Shown: positions 7,052 to 15,728 of the stretch, in pieces
Numbering within the stretch: position 1 is the stretch's first letter
How the letters are laid out: every line of letters starts with the position of its first letter
NCBI GenBank assembly: GCA_030587405.1
Contig: JAUQZD010000067.1
Location: 1 to 33,037, forward strand
Origin: Candidatus Freyrarchaeum guaymasense
GTDB taxonomy: Archaea > Asgardarchaeota > Jordarchaeia > Jordarchaeales > Freyrarchaeaceae
Direction of reading: 5' to 3'
Length of the DNA stretch: 33,037 nt
Translations under genes and position numbers: made by a program
Notes under the pieces: generated by a model
Told to the model about the DNA's origin: nothing
The model's input: the letters and a program-made list of their open reading frames with translations, nothing else
Database searches by the model: none

Positions 7052-8257
7052 CTAGAAAAGTTCGTATTGTTTTTCTATGAATCCTTTCCATATCAATGGC
7101 ATTTCGTCCATGACTTCCTGAGCGATGTTTTCAGCCGTTGATTTTATGACGTTTAAAGGCGAGTCGGTGTACACTTCGATGTTTATTGCTTGAGGCTGAT
7201 TTATTGGTTTTCCTATCCTGCTGACTATGTAGCATGATGCCTGTTCTACCGATTGCTCCTCCTGGACGAGCGTTTCAACTATCTTCCTCGCGGCTATATT
7301 GTAGGTTTTACCGACGTGGCTTACCGGGTTTTTTCCTGCCGTTGCTTCGAGAGTCATAGGCCTGTACGGAGTTATCAGCCCGTTTGCCCTGTTCCCCCTT
7401 CCGACCTGCCCGTCATCTCCATGCTCCGCCGAGGTCCCCGTCACCGTCAGGTAGAAAATGTCTCTTTCAGGCTCGTCAGCGGTGTTTACCTCCACCCTCA
7501 CTTCCTTATCCGTTATGCCGGATGCTAACTTGTATATGATCTCCTTCACAGCCTCCTTCACATTCATATAGTGATCCCTATCTGGCGTTAGGCTTGAGAT
7601 GATGGCGCATGCGACAGTGAGGTCTATCTTGTCGTTCCGCCTTACCCCCATAACCTTTATGTCTTCCCCTATCTCAGGGCAACGCTTTTTAACCTCAGGC
7701 GAGTTAAGCGTCCTCTCAGCCATGTAAACTAGCTTCTCCGTCTCAGTTAGAGGGGCGAAAGCCACCCCGAAACTGGTGTCGTTTGCCCTGGGGACGTCCA
7801 CTCCAAGCTCGAAATTCTCAACCAGGTCCACGCTTCCAAGTTTTATCCTGTAATCTACCATCACGTCTGTGGATGGGTCAAGGAAACGGAACTCCTTGGA
7901 CATCCACTCCCTAGTCGTCTTAATCACCAGTTTACCTATTGGAACCCTCTCACCATCAGGCAGGTTCAGGGCAGCCCTTCCCACCAGAAGAAGATACATT
8001 GGCTCAATTACCTCTCCTCCACCGAAGACCGCGTTAGCCTGCCCACCAACTAGGACGCATTTGTCAACGTTATGGTGCAGTATTCTTCCTGTTTTCTCTA
8101 TGTAGTACTTGCTTAGGGCGACGCTGAGTTCCTCGGCAGCCCTGTCGCATATCACGTCTGGATGGCCTTTCCCCTTCCTTTCAACCATCTCCATTGCCAG
8201 CTTGGAGGTTGGCACTCCAATTCCTTTGCAAACCTCTATGTTTAAGCTCATTTTCAT
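7052..8257 (-). CDS. mat: Archaeal-type S-adenosylmethionine synthetase
   Basis: The 401-residue protein is the archaeal MAT family, distinct from bacterial MetK. N-terminal [19 protein letters not shown] (about residues 26-44), the [17 protein letters not shown] segment and [17 protein letters not shown] are family signatures. It makes AdoMet from methionine and ATP, needed here for radical SAM chemistry and methylations. Length is normal. The start is ATG with AGGGTG close upstream. An AT-rich 288-bp spacer precedes it and includes a CTTAAAAAG TATA candidate around 8343-8352. Confidence 0.95.
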   Translation of the reverse strand: MKMSLNIEVCKGIGVPTSKLAMEMVERKGKGHPDVICDRAAEELSVALSKYYIEKTGRILHHNVDKCVLVGGQANAVFGGGEVIEPMYLLLVGRAALNLPDGERVPIGKLVIKTTREWMSKEFRFLDPSTDVMVDYRIKLGSVDLVENFELGVDVPRANDTSFGVAFAPLTETEKLVYMAERTLNSPEVKKRCPEIGEDIKVMGVRRNDKIDLTVACAIISSLTPDRDHYMNVKEAVKEIIYKLASGITDKEVRVEVNTADEPERDIFYLTVTGTSAEHGDDGQVGRGNRANGLITPYRPMTLEATAGKNPVSHVGKTYNIAARKIVETLVQEEQSVEQASCYIVSRIGKPINQPQAINIEVYTDSPLNVIKSTAENIAQEVMDEMPLIWKGFIEKQYELF

Positions 8258-8545
8258 TACACCCTAAACTTTTTGACAGGCTTCGCTTTGAGCGTGTACT
8301 TTAGCGTGGATGGATGATCTTTCTGAAAGAGAAGATTTCCTTGCTTTTTAAGTCTACCGAAAGAGAAAGAGAAATATTAATTCTTATAATTCATATTTAA
8401 GTAAAGGGAAAATTCCTTACAATCATAATGAAGAAGGGTGAAGGCACGGTTAGGGCGTAGCTTTAGCGGGGACAGGGTGGAGGGAAGCCACTTAAAAATG
8501 TGGGGGACGTGGGAGAAGGGGTTTAAAAATCAAAAGAGAGGGATG

Positions 8546-9385
8546 CTAGGAGAGTTTCGAGATCAATGCCCGCTTTGAAACTATTTCTCCCGACTTCTTG
8601 TGTGGCATTCTTAGGACGCTGTCTCCCGCCTTCTCCAGTTCTCTCGCCTCGTCGGCTAACATGGCGGCCTGCCTCATCAGTTCGTGGGCTGCTGCAACTA
8701 GTGGGACGTACTTTTCGTATTCCTGAACCTTGAAGCATCCTTCAACGTTAAGGTCTGCTACCGTGGATGCTGCCTCGTACGCTGCTATCGCTTTAGCCTT
8801 GGCGTACGGGTTGCTGAAGCCTGCAGCCTCAACAGCTACATTCTTATTGACAACTATCCTTGGCAGGTTGGGTTGCTCACCCTTCTTTATAGAGTCTATA
8901 ACTTTGTCTATTTCCTGGTAGATCACAGTGAGGGCTCCCGTAACCGCTAAAACCTTTATTACGTCAGCATTGAAAAGTGCCATTTCAACCGGATCTAGGA
9001 ATTCCCTCCTTGCCCCGATCATGGCGTCAGCGTTTACGATGATGTATCCTTGACCCTTCCCTTCAACGTCCTCCCTAGCTTTCTTCCCTGGGGCGTCGGA
9101 GACCACTATGGTCGGAACCCCTGCTTCAGCCAGTACTTCTCGGATCTTACTTGGCCCTGGAAGGGCTGCGTTAGGGCTCACCGTGATCACGAGGTTAGGG
9201 TTAAACTCGAGTACCTTTCTTGCAACCTCCTCCGCCTGCTCAGGGTTAAGCTTAGCTCCAGAACTCACCACCCTTACGTCGATGTCCTTCCTGTCGGCTC
9301 TCTCGTCTAGCAAGAGCTCTAGAAGCGGGGCTGAAGCGATGTTTCCAACCTTAACCACCCCAACTTTAACGACATCCAAGGCCAT
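8546..9385 (-). CDS. mtd: F420-dependent methylenetetrahydromethanopterin dehydrogenase
   Basis: Mtd interconverts methenyl- and methylene-tetrahydromethanopterin with coenzyme F420 in the archaeal C1 pathway. The protein shows LLLDERADR near the N-terminus, NPNLVITVSPNAALPGPSK, DAMIGARREFLDPVEMALFN and the C-terminal AAHELMRQAAMLADEARELE, all strongly conserved in Mtd. I use the ATG at 9385 (279 residues) because homologues begin at this point; a GTG ten codons upstream at 9415 is in frame and possible. It lies alone, downstream of the AdoMet synthetase gene on the map only, with a 288-bp gap between them. Confidence 0.95.
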   Translation of the reverse strand: MALDVVKVGVVKVGNIASAPLLELLLDERADRKDIDVRVVSSGAKLNPEQAEEVARKVLEFNPNLVITVSPNAALPGPSKIREVLAEAGVPTIVVSDAPGKKAREDVEGKGQGYIIVNADAMIGARREFLDPVEMALFNADVIKVLAVTGALTVIYQEIDKVIDSIKKGEQPNLPRIVVNKNVAVEAAGFSNPYAKAKAIAAYEAASTVADLNVEGCFKVQEYEKYVPLVAAAHELMRQAAMLADEARELEKAGDSVLRMPHKKSGEIVSKRALISKLS

Positions 9386-9415
9386 CACCTCGACACGTCT
9401 TATCCACTCCTTCAC

Positions 9416-9954
9416 CTGACAGCCTAAAAAGGTTTCTGCCGCCGAAAGCGAGGACTGTCAAAAAAGTAGTACTCCGCTAAGCAGGATGAGGGGCGGGGAG
9501 AGAAGCAAGAGGGGATGAGGATTACCGGCAGCGCCATAAGAGGGATCGGCTGGGTGGACGATCCACTTTTGCAGCAAGACGATAAGGGGGTGGAAGACGT
9601 AAAAAGTGTCTGACGATGAAGCCGGTAAAGGAAGGTGTAAGAAGGGTTAAACAGCTCGGAGCCAACCCCCAACGACCCAGACGCGAAGTATGATGAGACC
9701 ATAGACGTTAAAGTGCCAGAAGAGGAGCGGAAAGGTTGACGATGAACATTGCAAAGTCTAAACTGTCAAATCTTACGTTCCCCCCTTCATAATTCATAAG
9801 AGGGAGGTTTTTCGGGTGAGGGCGAGGTGCTTAACGTCTTGGAGAAACTAGTGAGAGAATGCGCAAAAAGGGGGGATTGAGGGGGTACGCCAACACCGTT
9901 AAGAAAGACGTGTAACTATGGTTATTGGCATGCGTTAAGTGGAATGCCTTTGAC
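9416..9954 (+). other. Gene-poor spacer with possible eroded plus-strand reading frame
   Basis: No intact gene is supported. A 32-codon frame starts with ATG at 9515 behind AAGAGGGG and ends at 9613. A second begins with ATG at 9616 (VKEGVRRVKQLGA) and is followed, after a frame change, by a protein-like tail (DAKYDETIDVKVPEEERKG) that stops near 9740. This looks like the decayed end of an unrecognised gene, but the pieces are short and could be chance. Confidence 0.25.
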
Positions 9955-10239
9955 CTACTTTCCTATCAACTCTTCAACCTCTCTCTTTCCTTCCTCGAGT
10001 TCCTCGACTTGCTCGGCGTCAAGCTGCAATAGCAACGCTTGGAACTCCCCAACGTGTGTCTTCTCCTCCTTAGCTATATCTAGGAAGACCTTTTTCAGGT
10101 TCTCGTCGTCTGTGATAGCTGCAAGCTGCTCGTAAAGGTTGATGGCGTCTAGCTCGGCGATGATGGCGACGCGCAACGCCTCCTTCTTAACGTCGTCCCT
10201 GCCCACCTTATCCAAGCTAATAGGTATCTTCGAAAGCAC
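9955..10239 (-). CDS. Short ferritin-like protein, encapsulated-ferritin type
   Basis: This 94-residue protein has two predicted helices with the iron-ligand pattern ELDAINLYEQ (near residue 30) and EEKTHVGEF (near 60). It is half a normal ferritin; proteins of this size dimerise to build the diiron site, as in encapsulated ferritins (EncFtn) that store iron inside encapsulin shells. An acidic tail follows. No encapsulin gene is visible nearby, so cargo status is inference from size and motif. The start is GTG after a GGGAGGTG box. It has its own promoter and no operon partner. Confidence 0.8.
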   Translation of the reverse strand: MLSKIPISLDKVGRDDVKKEALRVAIIAELDAINLYEQLAAITDDENLKKVFLDIAKEEKTHVGEFQALLLQLDAEQVEELEEGKREVEELIGK

Positions 10240-10739
10240 TCAGCCCACCTCCCTTTCCCTTCACATTTAGGGAATTAAAGCTTAAAAATATATATGGATG
10301 GTTAGACAGTGCTACTTCTCACGTTTCCAAGCCTAACCACCCGAAAGGTACAGGAGGCCCCCTTAAGGAGAGGGAGGAAAGGAACATTAATGATGTTTCT
10401 CTCGAGGATTCCAGCATCGTAAGCTTTGCGAGGACGCATGATCCCTGCAACGCCGCGACCCTGACTTTTAGAGTTTACTGGGGGGCATGTTACGGCCTCA
10501 CATTCAGGCGTCTCCTCCTAAAACAGGGAGGAGGCTCTCTAAGCCTTCAACACTAAGCCTTCAACGATTGGAAGGGAAGCATCACGTCTTAGGTGCGGGT
10601 TCATTGATGACGCTCAGCTGACCATTTATAAAGAAGACAGTAAGTTTTAACGGTGAACGTAAACCTCTTAAGCTGAAAGCAAGAATCTTTTATGGGGTTC
10701 TGGAAAGCTTCTTTACGTGAATGGAAAGGAGGGGAAAAT
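10240..10739. other. Divergent intergenic region between ferritin-like gene and ftr
   Basis: About 500 bp with no supported gene. It holds the ferritin-like promoter on the left and, for ftr, TATA candidates ATTTATAAAG (near 10624) and TCTTTTATGG (near 10687). Between them are a hairpin CTCCTCC/GGAGGAG (10512-10518 with 10527-10533) and a 13-bp tandem repeat, CTAAGCCTTCAAC, at 10539-10551 and 10553-10565. These could be operator elements for either gene. Confidence 0.4.
10279..10297 (-). promoter_or_regulatory. Promoter of the ferritin-like gene
   Basis: The minus strand shows a strong A/T box, CATATATATTTTTAAG, about 45-55 bp before the GTG start. Transcription starting 25 nt downstream would include the GGGAGGTG ribosome site. 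Confidence 0.5.
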
Positions 10740-11621
10740 ATGGTTGAAGTAGAGGACACTTTTGCTGAAGCATTCAATCTTTGGGCTGCCAGAGTCCTGA
10801 TAACCGCTGCTAACGAGAAGTGGGCGAGGACGGTGGCATCCGTGGTCACCGGGTACGCGACGTCAACCATAGCCTGTGACGCCGAAGCCGGAATAGACAA
10901 GTTCATACCTCCGTCGGAGACACCCGACGGGCGGCCGGGAGTAATAGTGATGTTCTTCTCCTCAAAGAAGAACCTTGACCACGTGTTACTCAACAGGATA
11001 GGGCAATGCGTGCTCACGTGTCCAACTACGGCGGTCTTCGACGCGATGGAGGAGCCTGAAATGAAGTTCGACACTGGAGCAAAAATGAGGTATTTCGGCG
11101 ACGGCTTCCAGAAGAAGAGCGAGCTGGCAGGAAGAACAATATACGAGATACCGGTGATGGAGGGAATATTCAAAATAGAAGCAGAGTTCGGCGTCAGGAA
11201 GGGCGTGGCTGGCGGAAACTTCATGGTGCTAGCTGAAGATTGGGAGAAAGGGCTCGCAGCGGCTGAGGCGGCAGTGGAGGCTATACAGAAAATAGATAAC
11301 GTGATACTCCCCTTCCCAGGAGGAATATGTAGAAGTGGAAGCAAGGTGGGATCGCTAAAATACAAGTTCATGAAGGCCACAACAAACCACAAACTATGTC
11401 CAACGCTGAAAGGACAGGTCGAAGATAGTGAAATACCCGAAGGAGTGGAAAGCGCCTACGAAATAGTGATAAACGGTATAACGCTGGACGCTGTAAAACA
11501 GGCGATGAAGGACGGAATAAAGGCAGCCATGGGAATGCCCGGTGTAATCAAGATAACAGCAGGAAACTATGGGGGCAACTTAGGTAAGCACTTCATTTAC
11601 CTGAAAGAGCTAGGTCTATAA
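10740..11621 (+). CDS. ftr: Formylmethanofuran:tetrahydromethanopterin formyltransferase
   Basis: Ftr moves the formyl group from formylmethanofuran to tetrahydromethanopterin in the cytoplasm. Conserved stretches include VEDTFAEAF at the start, ITAANEKWA, FFSSKKNLDHVLLNRIGQCVLT and FPGGICRSGSKVGS. I start at the ATG at 10740, which follows GGAGGGG by five bases and gives 293 residues, the usual family length; an upstream in-frame ATG at 10692 lacks a ribosome site and would add 16 unconserved residues. The gene stands alone, upstream of cdhA with a 265-bp gap. Confidence 0.95.
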   Translation: MVEVEDTFAEAFNLWAARVLITAANEKWARTVASVVTGYATSTIACDAEAGIDKFIPPSETPDGRPGVIVMFFSSKKNLDHVLLNRIGQCVLTCPTTAVFDAMEEPEMKFDTGAKMRYFGDGFQKKSELAGRTIYEIPVMEGIFKIEAEFGVRKGVAGGNFMVLAEDWEKGLAAAEAAVEAIQKIDNVILPFPGGICRSGSKVGSLKYKFMKATTNHKLCPTLKGQVEDSEIPEGVESAYEIVINGITLDAVKQAMKDGIKAAMGMPGVIKITAGNYGGNLGKHFIYLKELGL

Positions 11622-11637
11622 TTTTCCTCATTAAGCA

Positions 11638-11655
11638 CTTCCTTTTTTATAAACG
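11638..11655 (+). terminator. U-rich tract after ftr
   Basis: CTTCCTTTTTTATAAAC follows the ftr stop by about 20 bp. This is a T-run of the kind that stops archaeal transcription; no hairpin is evident. Confidence 0.35.
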
Positions 11656-11811
11656 AGGAAGCTTGTTGACCTTAAAAAGGGTGAGTGCGTAGGTTTCCAG
11701 TGATCCTCCGTGGTGGCGGATAATACTCTAGTTTAAAAAATAAACTCGAAGTTCTTGGTTAAAAATCTTGGTTAAAAACAAAGTATAAACACATAATTAA
11801 GGTAGGTGAGA

Positions 11812-11826
11812 CGAAACTTTTAAAAC
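11812..11826 (+). promoter_or_regulatory. BRE/TATA promoter of cdhA
   Basis: CGAAAC (BRE-like) is followed directly by TTTTAAAA. Initiation about 25 nt downstream would give a leader of roughly 40 nt ending in the GGAGGG ribosome site before the ATG at 11887. Confidence 0.55.
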
Positions 11827-11886
11827 GAAGTTCATTTTCCCATTTCACAGAGACTGATTTAAGGAATTTAACTTGGAGGGTTACAG

Positions 11887-14247
11887 ATGGTAAAGCCAGC
11901 TGCAAAAATAAAAGCGGACTCGTTAGCAACAGGCATAGCATCCTTCAAGAACCTAGAGGTATACATAGGGGAAATCATAGAAGAGGAAGAGGAATGGGAG
12001 CCGCAAGGACCAACACCTTTCCCGGACATCCTAACAACAAGAAGCTGGGCTCACACACTTTTAAAAAGGTACAGGCCATTTTATGCACCCTTCTGTGATA
12101 GGTGCTGCCTATGCACCTTTGGACACTGCGACCTCACCGCCGGGAAGAGGGGGGCGTGCGGCCTTAATATCGAAGACCAGCAGGGAAGAATGGTTTTGTT
12201 AGCCTGCCTTATGGGTTGTGCCGCTCACGCAGGACACGCAAGACACCTGCTCCGCGAGCTTATCCATAAATATGGTCCCGACTACCCGATAGACCTTGGA
12301 GACGAGATAGAAGTCGAAGCACCTGTAACACGGACCATATGTGGTGTAAGACCCAAAGTTCTGAGAGACCTCATCCCAGTACTCGACTATGTCGACGAAA
12401 ACATTATGCACTGCCTCTCAGCCACGCATACAGGACAGGAAAGCAACTACTTAGATTTCGAAGCCAAGGCTCTTCACGTAGGGTTCATGGACCAGATCTC
12501 AATGGAGGTCGCAGACCTCGTCCAGATAGTAACCTTAGGATTCCCGAAGGGAGATCCTGAAGCACCCCTAGTAGACATAGGGATGGGCACGATAGATGTA
12601 ACCAAACCCGTGGTCTTGGCAATAGGCCACAACGTGCTTCCCGCAATAGGAGTCATCGACTACCTCAGAGAGCACAGGCTTGAGGACGAAGTAGAAGTTT
12701 GCGGAATATGCTGCACAGCCATAGACTTCACGAGGTACGACCCCAAGTATAAAATCGTCGGCTCCCTAGCTAGACAACTAAAGATAATCCGGTCAGGAGT
12801 TCCAGACGTCATCATGGTAGACGAGCAATGTATAAGGACGGACAACATTCTAGAGGCTAGAAGGATAAAGGCCGCATTCATCGCCACAAACGAGAAGAAC
12901 GCAGGAGGATTACCGGACAGAACAAACGACCCAACAGACGAAATAGTGGAAGACCTAGTTAAAGGAGCACTCGAACAAACCAATAACGGAGTTTTCATAT
13001 CTGACCCGGAGAAAGCAGGAGAAGTTGCCGTAAGAGTAGCCATGAAACTCGCACCACTAAGAAAGAAGTTTAAGGTAATACCAGACAAGAAAAAGCTCAT
13101 CGAATGGGCATCCAAATGCACCCTCTGCCTCACATGCCAGAGAGCATGCCCAGAGGACCTACCCATAGGCTACGCGGTCAAAGCAGCAGCCGAAGGCAAC
13201 CTAAACATGCTTGCAGACCTCTACGACCCATGCGTCGCATGCAACAGGTGCAGTCAAGCCTGCCCACAGGGAATACCAATCCACGACTTGATAGTGAAGG
13301 CAGCTGAAAAGCAGATTAAAGAGGACAAGTATAAGATGCGTGCTGGTAGAGGACCAATAAGAGATACTGAAATAAGAGAGGTAGGTGCACCAATAGTTCT
13401 CGGTGAAATACCGGGAGTCGTAGCCTACGTAGGCTGCGCTAACTATCCTAAGGGAACACACGAAGTGGCTTTAATGGCTGAAGAGTTCCTAAAGAGAAGG
13501 TACATAGTGGTTGCTAGTGGATGCTCAGCAATGGACATTGCAAGGTACAGGGATGAAGAAGGAAAAACACTCTACGAAAAATATTCAGGAGCTTTCGAGG
13601 CAGGAGGACTGGTAAACGTTGGGTCATGTGTTTCAAATCCACACATAACGGGTGCAGCGATAAAGATAGCAAGCATATTCGCCAGAAGAAACCTGAGGGG
13701 TAACTTCGAGGAAATCGCCGATTACATTTTAAACCGCGTAGGGGCAGTTGGAGTGGCGTGGGGGGCTTATTCGCAGAAGGCGGCGAGCATAGCTACTGGA
13801 ACTAATTTCTGGGGTGTACCGGTGATAGTAGGTCCTCATGGGGCGAAGTATAGGAGGCAGTACCTTGGTAGGGCGGATATAGATGAGGATTGGTACGTGT
13901 ATGATGCGAGGACGGGTGATAGGGTTTACGTTGGTCCAACGCCGGAGCACCTGATAGTTGTAGCGGACACGATGGAAGAATGTATAGTGTTGACGGCGAA
14001 GCTTTGCATGAGGCCGAATGACACTACGAAGGGTAGGGCTATAAAGTTGAGCCATTACATTGATTTGACGAGGAAGTACTTGGGTAAGGACTGGCCTGAT
14101 GATATCCATAAGCTTGTCAGGGTTGAGGGGGATATTCCTATAACGTTTAAGGAGGATCTGTTGAGGGAGCTTAAGGATAGGGGCTGGAAGCCTAGCAGGA
14201 TCATTGACCCGACGTTGCTGCCTAGGCTTATACGGAAGAAGAAGTAG
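11887..14247 (+). CDS. cdhA: CO dehydrogenase/acetyl-CoA synthase complex, alpha subunit
   Basis: The 786-residue protein is the archaeal CODH subunit, which interconverts CO2 and CO at a Ni-Fe-S C-cluster within the acetyl-CoA decarbonylase/synthase complex. Visible features are the N-terminal cysteine cluster for the D/B clusters (C70, C73, C74, C76, C81, C91), then two ferredoxin-type 4Fe-4S motifs: CTLCLTCQRACP from C411 and CVACNRCSQACP from C449. Full length matches the family. ATG start with GGAGGG box. cdhB, cdhC, cdhD and cdhE, usually adjacent, are absent from this window. Base use changes inside the gene: before about 13.73 kb codons favour A and C, after it they favour G and T, although the frame and conservation continue. 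Confidence 0.96.
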   Translation: MVKPAAKIKADSLATGIASFKNLEVYIGEIIEEEEEWEPQGPTPFPDILTTRSWAHTLLKRYRPFYAPFCDRCCLCTFGHCDLTAGKRGACGLNIEDQQGRMVLLACLMGCAAHAGHARHLLRELIHKYGPDYPIDLGDEIEVEAPVTRTICGVRPKVLRDLIPVLDYVDENIMHCLSATHTGQESNYLDFEAKALHVGFMDQISMEVADLVQIVTLGFPKGDPEAPLVDIGMGTIDVTKPVVLAIGHNVLPAIGVIDYLREHRLEDEVEVCGICCTAIDFTRYDPKYKIVGSLARQLKIIRSGVPDVIMVDEQCIRTDNILEARRIKAAFIATNEKNAGGLPDRTNDPTDEIVEDLVKGALEQTNNGVFISDPEKAGEVAVRVAMKLAPLRKKFKVIPDKKKLIEWASKCTLCLTCQRACPEDLPIGYAVKAAAEGNLNMLADLYDPCVACNRCSQACPQGIPIHDLIVKAAEKQIKEDKYKMRAGRGPIRDTEIREVGAPIVLGEIPGVVAYVGCANYPKGTHEVALMAEEFLKRRYIVVASGCSAMDIARYRDEEGKTLYEKYSGAFEAGGLVNVGSCVSNPHITGAAIKIASIFARRNLRGNFEEIADYILNRVGAVGVAWGAYSQKAASIATGTNFWGVPVIVGPHGAKYRRQYLGRADIDEDWYVYDARTGDRVYVGPTPEHLIVVADTMEECIVLTAKLCMRPNDTTKGRAIKLSHYIDLTRKYLGKDWPDDIHKLVRVEGDIPITFKEDLLRELKDRGWKPSRIIDPTLLPRLIRKKK

Positions 14248-14253
14248 GTTTTG

Positions 14254-14292
14254 CGGGGTATCTCCCCTTTTATCTTTATTACTTTTTATAGT
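14254..14292 (+). terminator. Terminator after cdhA
   Basis: A GGGG/CCCC hairpin with a 5-6 nt loop follows the cdhA stop and leads into CTTTTATCTTTATTACTTTTTATAG. The hairpin plus long U-run makes a convincing stop for the lone cdhA transcript. Confidence 0.55.
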
Positions 14293-14787
14293 TGGGTGGT
14301 TTTGTATCGAAACTTTTATTGGCTTCTGGGTTGTTTTTTAGTTTGCAGACGATGATAGGTCTGACCCCTCTGACCTCTTGAGGGATGAGGATGATCTTGA
14401 GTGTAGAGTCTGCATTGCTTTTTGATATTTTCCGATGGTGATTTCATCTTTTCATGGGTTTGTGGCTGGAGGCCTTGGAGCCTTTGGACGTGTGGATTGC
14501 CGGTTTTTGGGTGTTTCTTGTTGGTTTCTCGAGTTGGTTTCCCGCTTAAGCTCCGTGGCTTCGGCGTTTTGCAGGGTGGCTGAGGGGTGCCTTTCGTTTT
14601 GAGGGCGGTGTTGGAGGGAGTGGGTGGAGGCTCGTGATGGCTTTCGAGGGCTGGTTGGCGGGTATGATCTTGAGAGGGGTATGCGGGGGGTGAGATGTTT
14701 TCCTTGGTATGGTGACGGGGGGGTTGAGGATGCCGGATGGATGGGGTTGTTGGGTGTGGGCTTCTTTTTGCGATTGATGGCTTTAAA
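14293..14787. other. Gene-free G+T-rich spacer
   Basis: About 500 bp hold no supported gene on either strand. The plus strand is overwhelmingly G and T and contains many G-runs, including a run of seven near 14717-14724 and GGGGTTGTTGGGTGTGGG at 14743-14760, which could form G-quadruplexes. The same bias covers the last 500 bp of cdhA and all of mfnB. I see no CRISPR, tRNA or clear origin box, although AAACGAAAGG at 14785-14794 resembles part of an Orc1/Cdc6 box and also serves as a BRE. Confidence 0.4.
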
Positions 14788-14806
14788 CGAAAGGTAAATA
14801 TTTTAT
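14788..14806 (+). promoter_or_regulatory. BRE/TATA promoter of mfnB
   Basis: CGAAAGG (BRE) is followed at once by TAAATATTTTAT. The expected start site is about 14825, giving a leader of about 20 nt with GGTGGTGG before the ATG at 14846. This supports the downstream start. Confidence 0.6.
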
Positions 14807-14845
14807 TTGTTGTTAGTGGTGTTTAGGCTGGTGGTGGTTGCTTTG

Positions 14846-15598
14846 ATGCTTCTTGTGAGTCCTGTTGATGAGCTTGAGGCTTTGGAGGCTGTTGCCGGAG
14901 GGGCTGATATCATAGACGTGAAGAATCCTGCAGAGGGTAGTTTGGGTGCGAATTTTCCTTGGGTGATCCGGAGGATCAGGGCTGTGGTTCCGAGGGGTAT
15001 TGAGGTTAGTGCCACTGTTGGGGATGTTCCCGACAAGCCTGGTACTGTGGCTCTGGCGGCTCTTGGGGCTGCTGTGAGCGGGGCAAACTACGTTAAAATC
15101 GGGCTTTACGGTGTGAGGAGCTTTGATTCTGCTGTTCACCTTTCGAAGCAGGCTGTGAGGAGTGTTAAGGAGTTTAGCTCTGAGGTTAAAGTTGTTCTTG
15201 CAGGGTATGCTGACGCTGAGAGGGTTGGGGCTGTTGACCCGTTCCTTGTTCCCTCCATTGTGGAGGCTGCGGGCGCTGATGTGGCGATGGTTGACACCGC
15301 TGTTAAGGATGGCTTAAGCCTGCTGGACTTATGGGGTTTGGATGGTGTGGAGAGGTTTGTTTCCCTTGCGAAGGAGCGGGGGTTGACGGTGGCCTTGGCT
15401 GGCTCATTGAGGAAGGAGGAGCTGCCCTTAATTGTTAGGGTTGGAGCGGACATAGTTGGGGTTAGGGGGGCTGCATGCGAGGGAGCTGACAGGTTGAGGG
15501 GTCGTATAACGCGTACGAGAGTTGAAGAGCTGGTTAGAGCCATTAGGGAGGCGGAGAAGGGAAGGGCTTGTGGCGTAGACGTTAAAGCGGGGATTTAG
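14846..15598 (+). CDS. mfnB: (5-formylfuran-3-yl)methyl phosphate synthase
   Basis: MfnB condenses two glyceraldehyde-3-phosphate molecules to the furan core of methanofuran. Family signatures are GADIIDVKNPAEGSLGANFP near residue 20, VSATVGDVPDKPGTVALAAL, GYADAERVGAVDP and VGVRGAACEGADR near the end. I choose the ATG at 14846 (250 residues) because homologues begin with LLVSPVDELEA and the promoter sits just upstream; a frame extension to 14807 would run into the TATA box. Methanofuran is the first C1 carrier and the substrate side of Ftr, encoded 4 kb away. Confidence 0.93.
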   Translation: MLLVSPVDELEALEAVAGGADIIDVKNPAEGSLGANFPWVIRRIRAVVPRGIEVSATVGDVPDKPGTVALAALGAAVSGANYVKIGLYGVRSFDSAVHLSKQAVRSVKEFSSEVKVVLAGYADAERVGAVDPFLVPSIVEAAGADVAMVDTAVKDGLSLLDLWGLDGVERFVSLAKERGLTVALAGSLRKEELPLIVRVGADIVGVRGAACEGADRLRGRITRTRVEELVRAIREAEKGRACGVDVKAGI

Positions 15599-15622
15599 AG
15601 TTTTAATTTTTCTTTTTCAGCG
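15599..15622 (+). terminator. U-rich tract after mfnB
   Basis: TTTTAATTTTTCTTTTTC follows the mfnB stop directly. It is a classic archaeal U-rich stop signal and suggests the downstream GTPase gene is transcribed separately or by read-through. Confidence 0.4.
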
Positions 15623-15728
15623 TGTTAGCATTTTGTGTTGATTGTTTCCTGTGGGGTGTTCCAAAAGATTTTTAGGGTGGATTTTTCCCTGTGAGTTTCG
15701 GTTTTTAGAGGGGTTGTGTGGGTCGGGT

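Noticed and set aside
14340..14420. Guide RNA or repeat element around GATGATAGGTCTGACC
   Set aside because: The C and D-like boxes are only a few bases apart and the repeat is two short copies; no stable structure or conservation evidence.
14785..14810. Orc1/Cdc6 origin box
   Set aside because: AAACGAAAGG fits only part of the box and is fully explained as the BRE of the mfnB promoter; no repeats of it are nearby.
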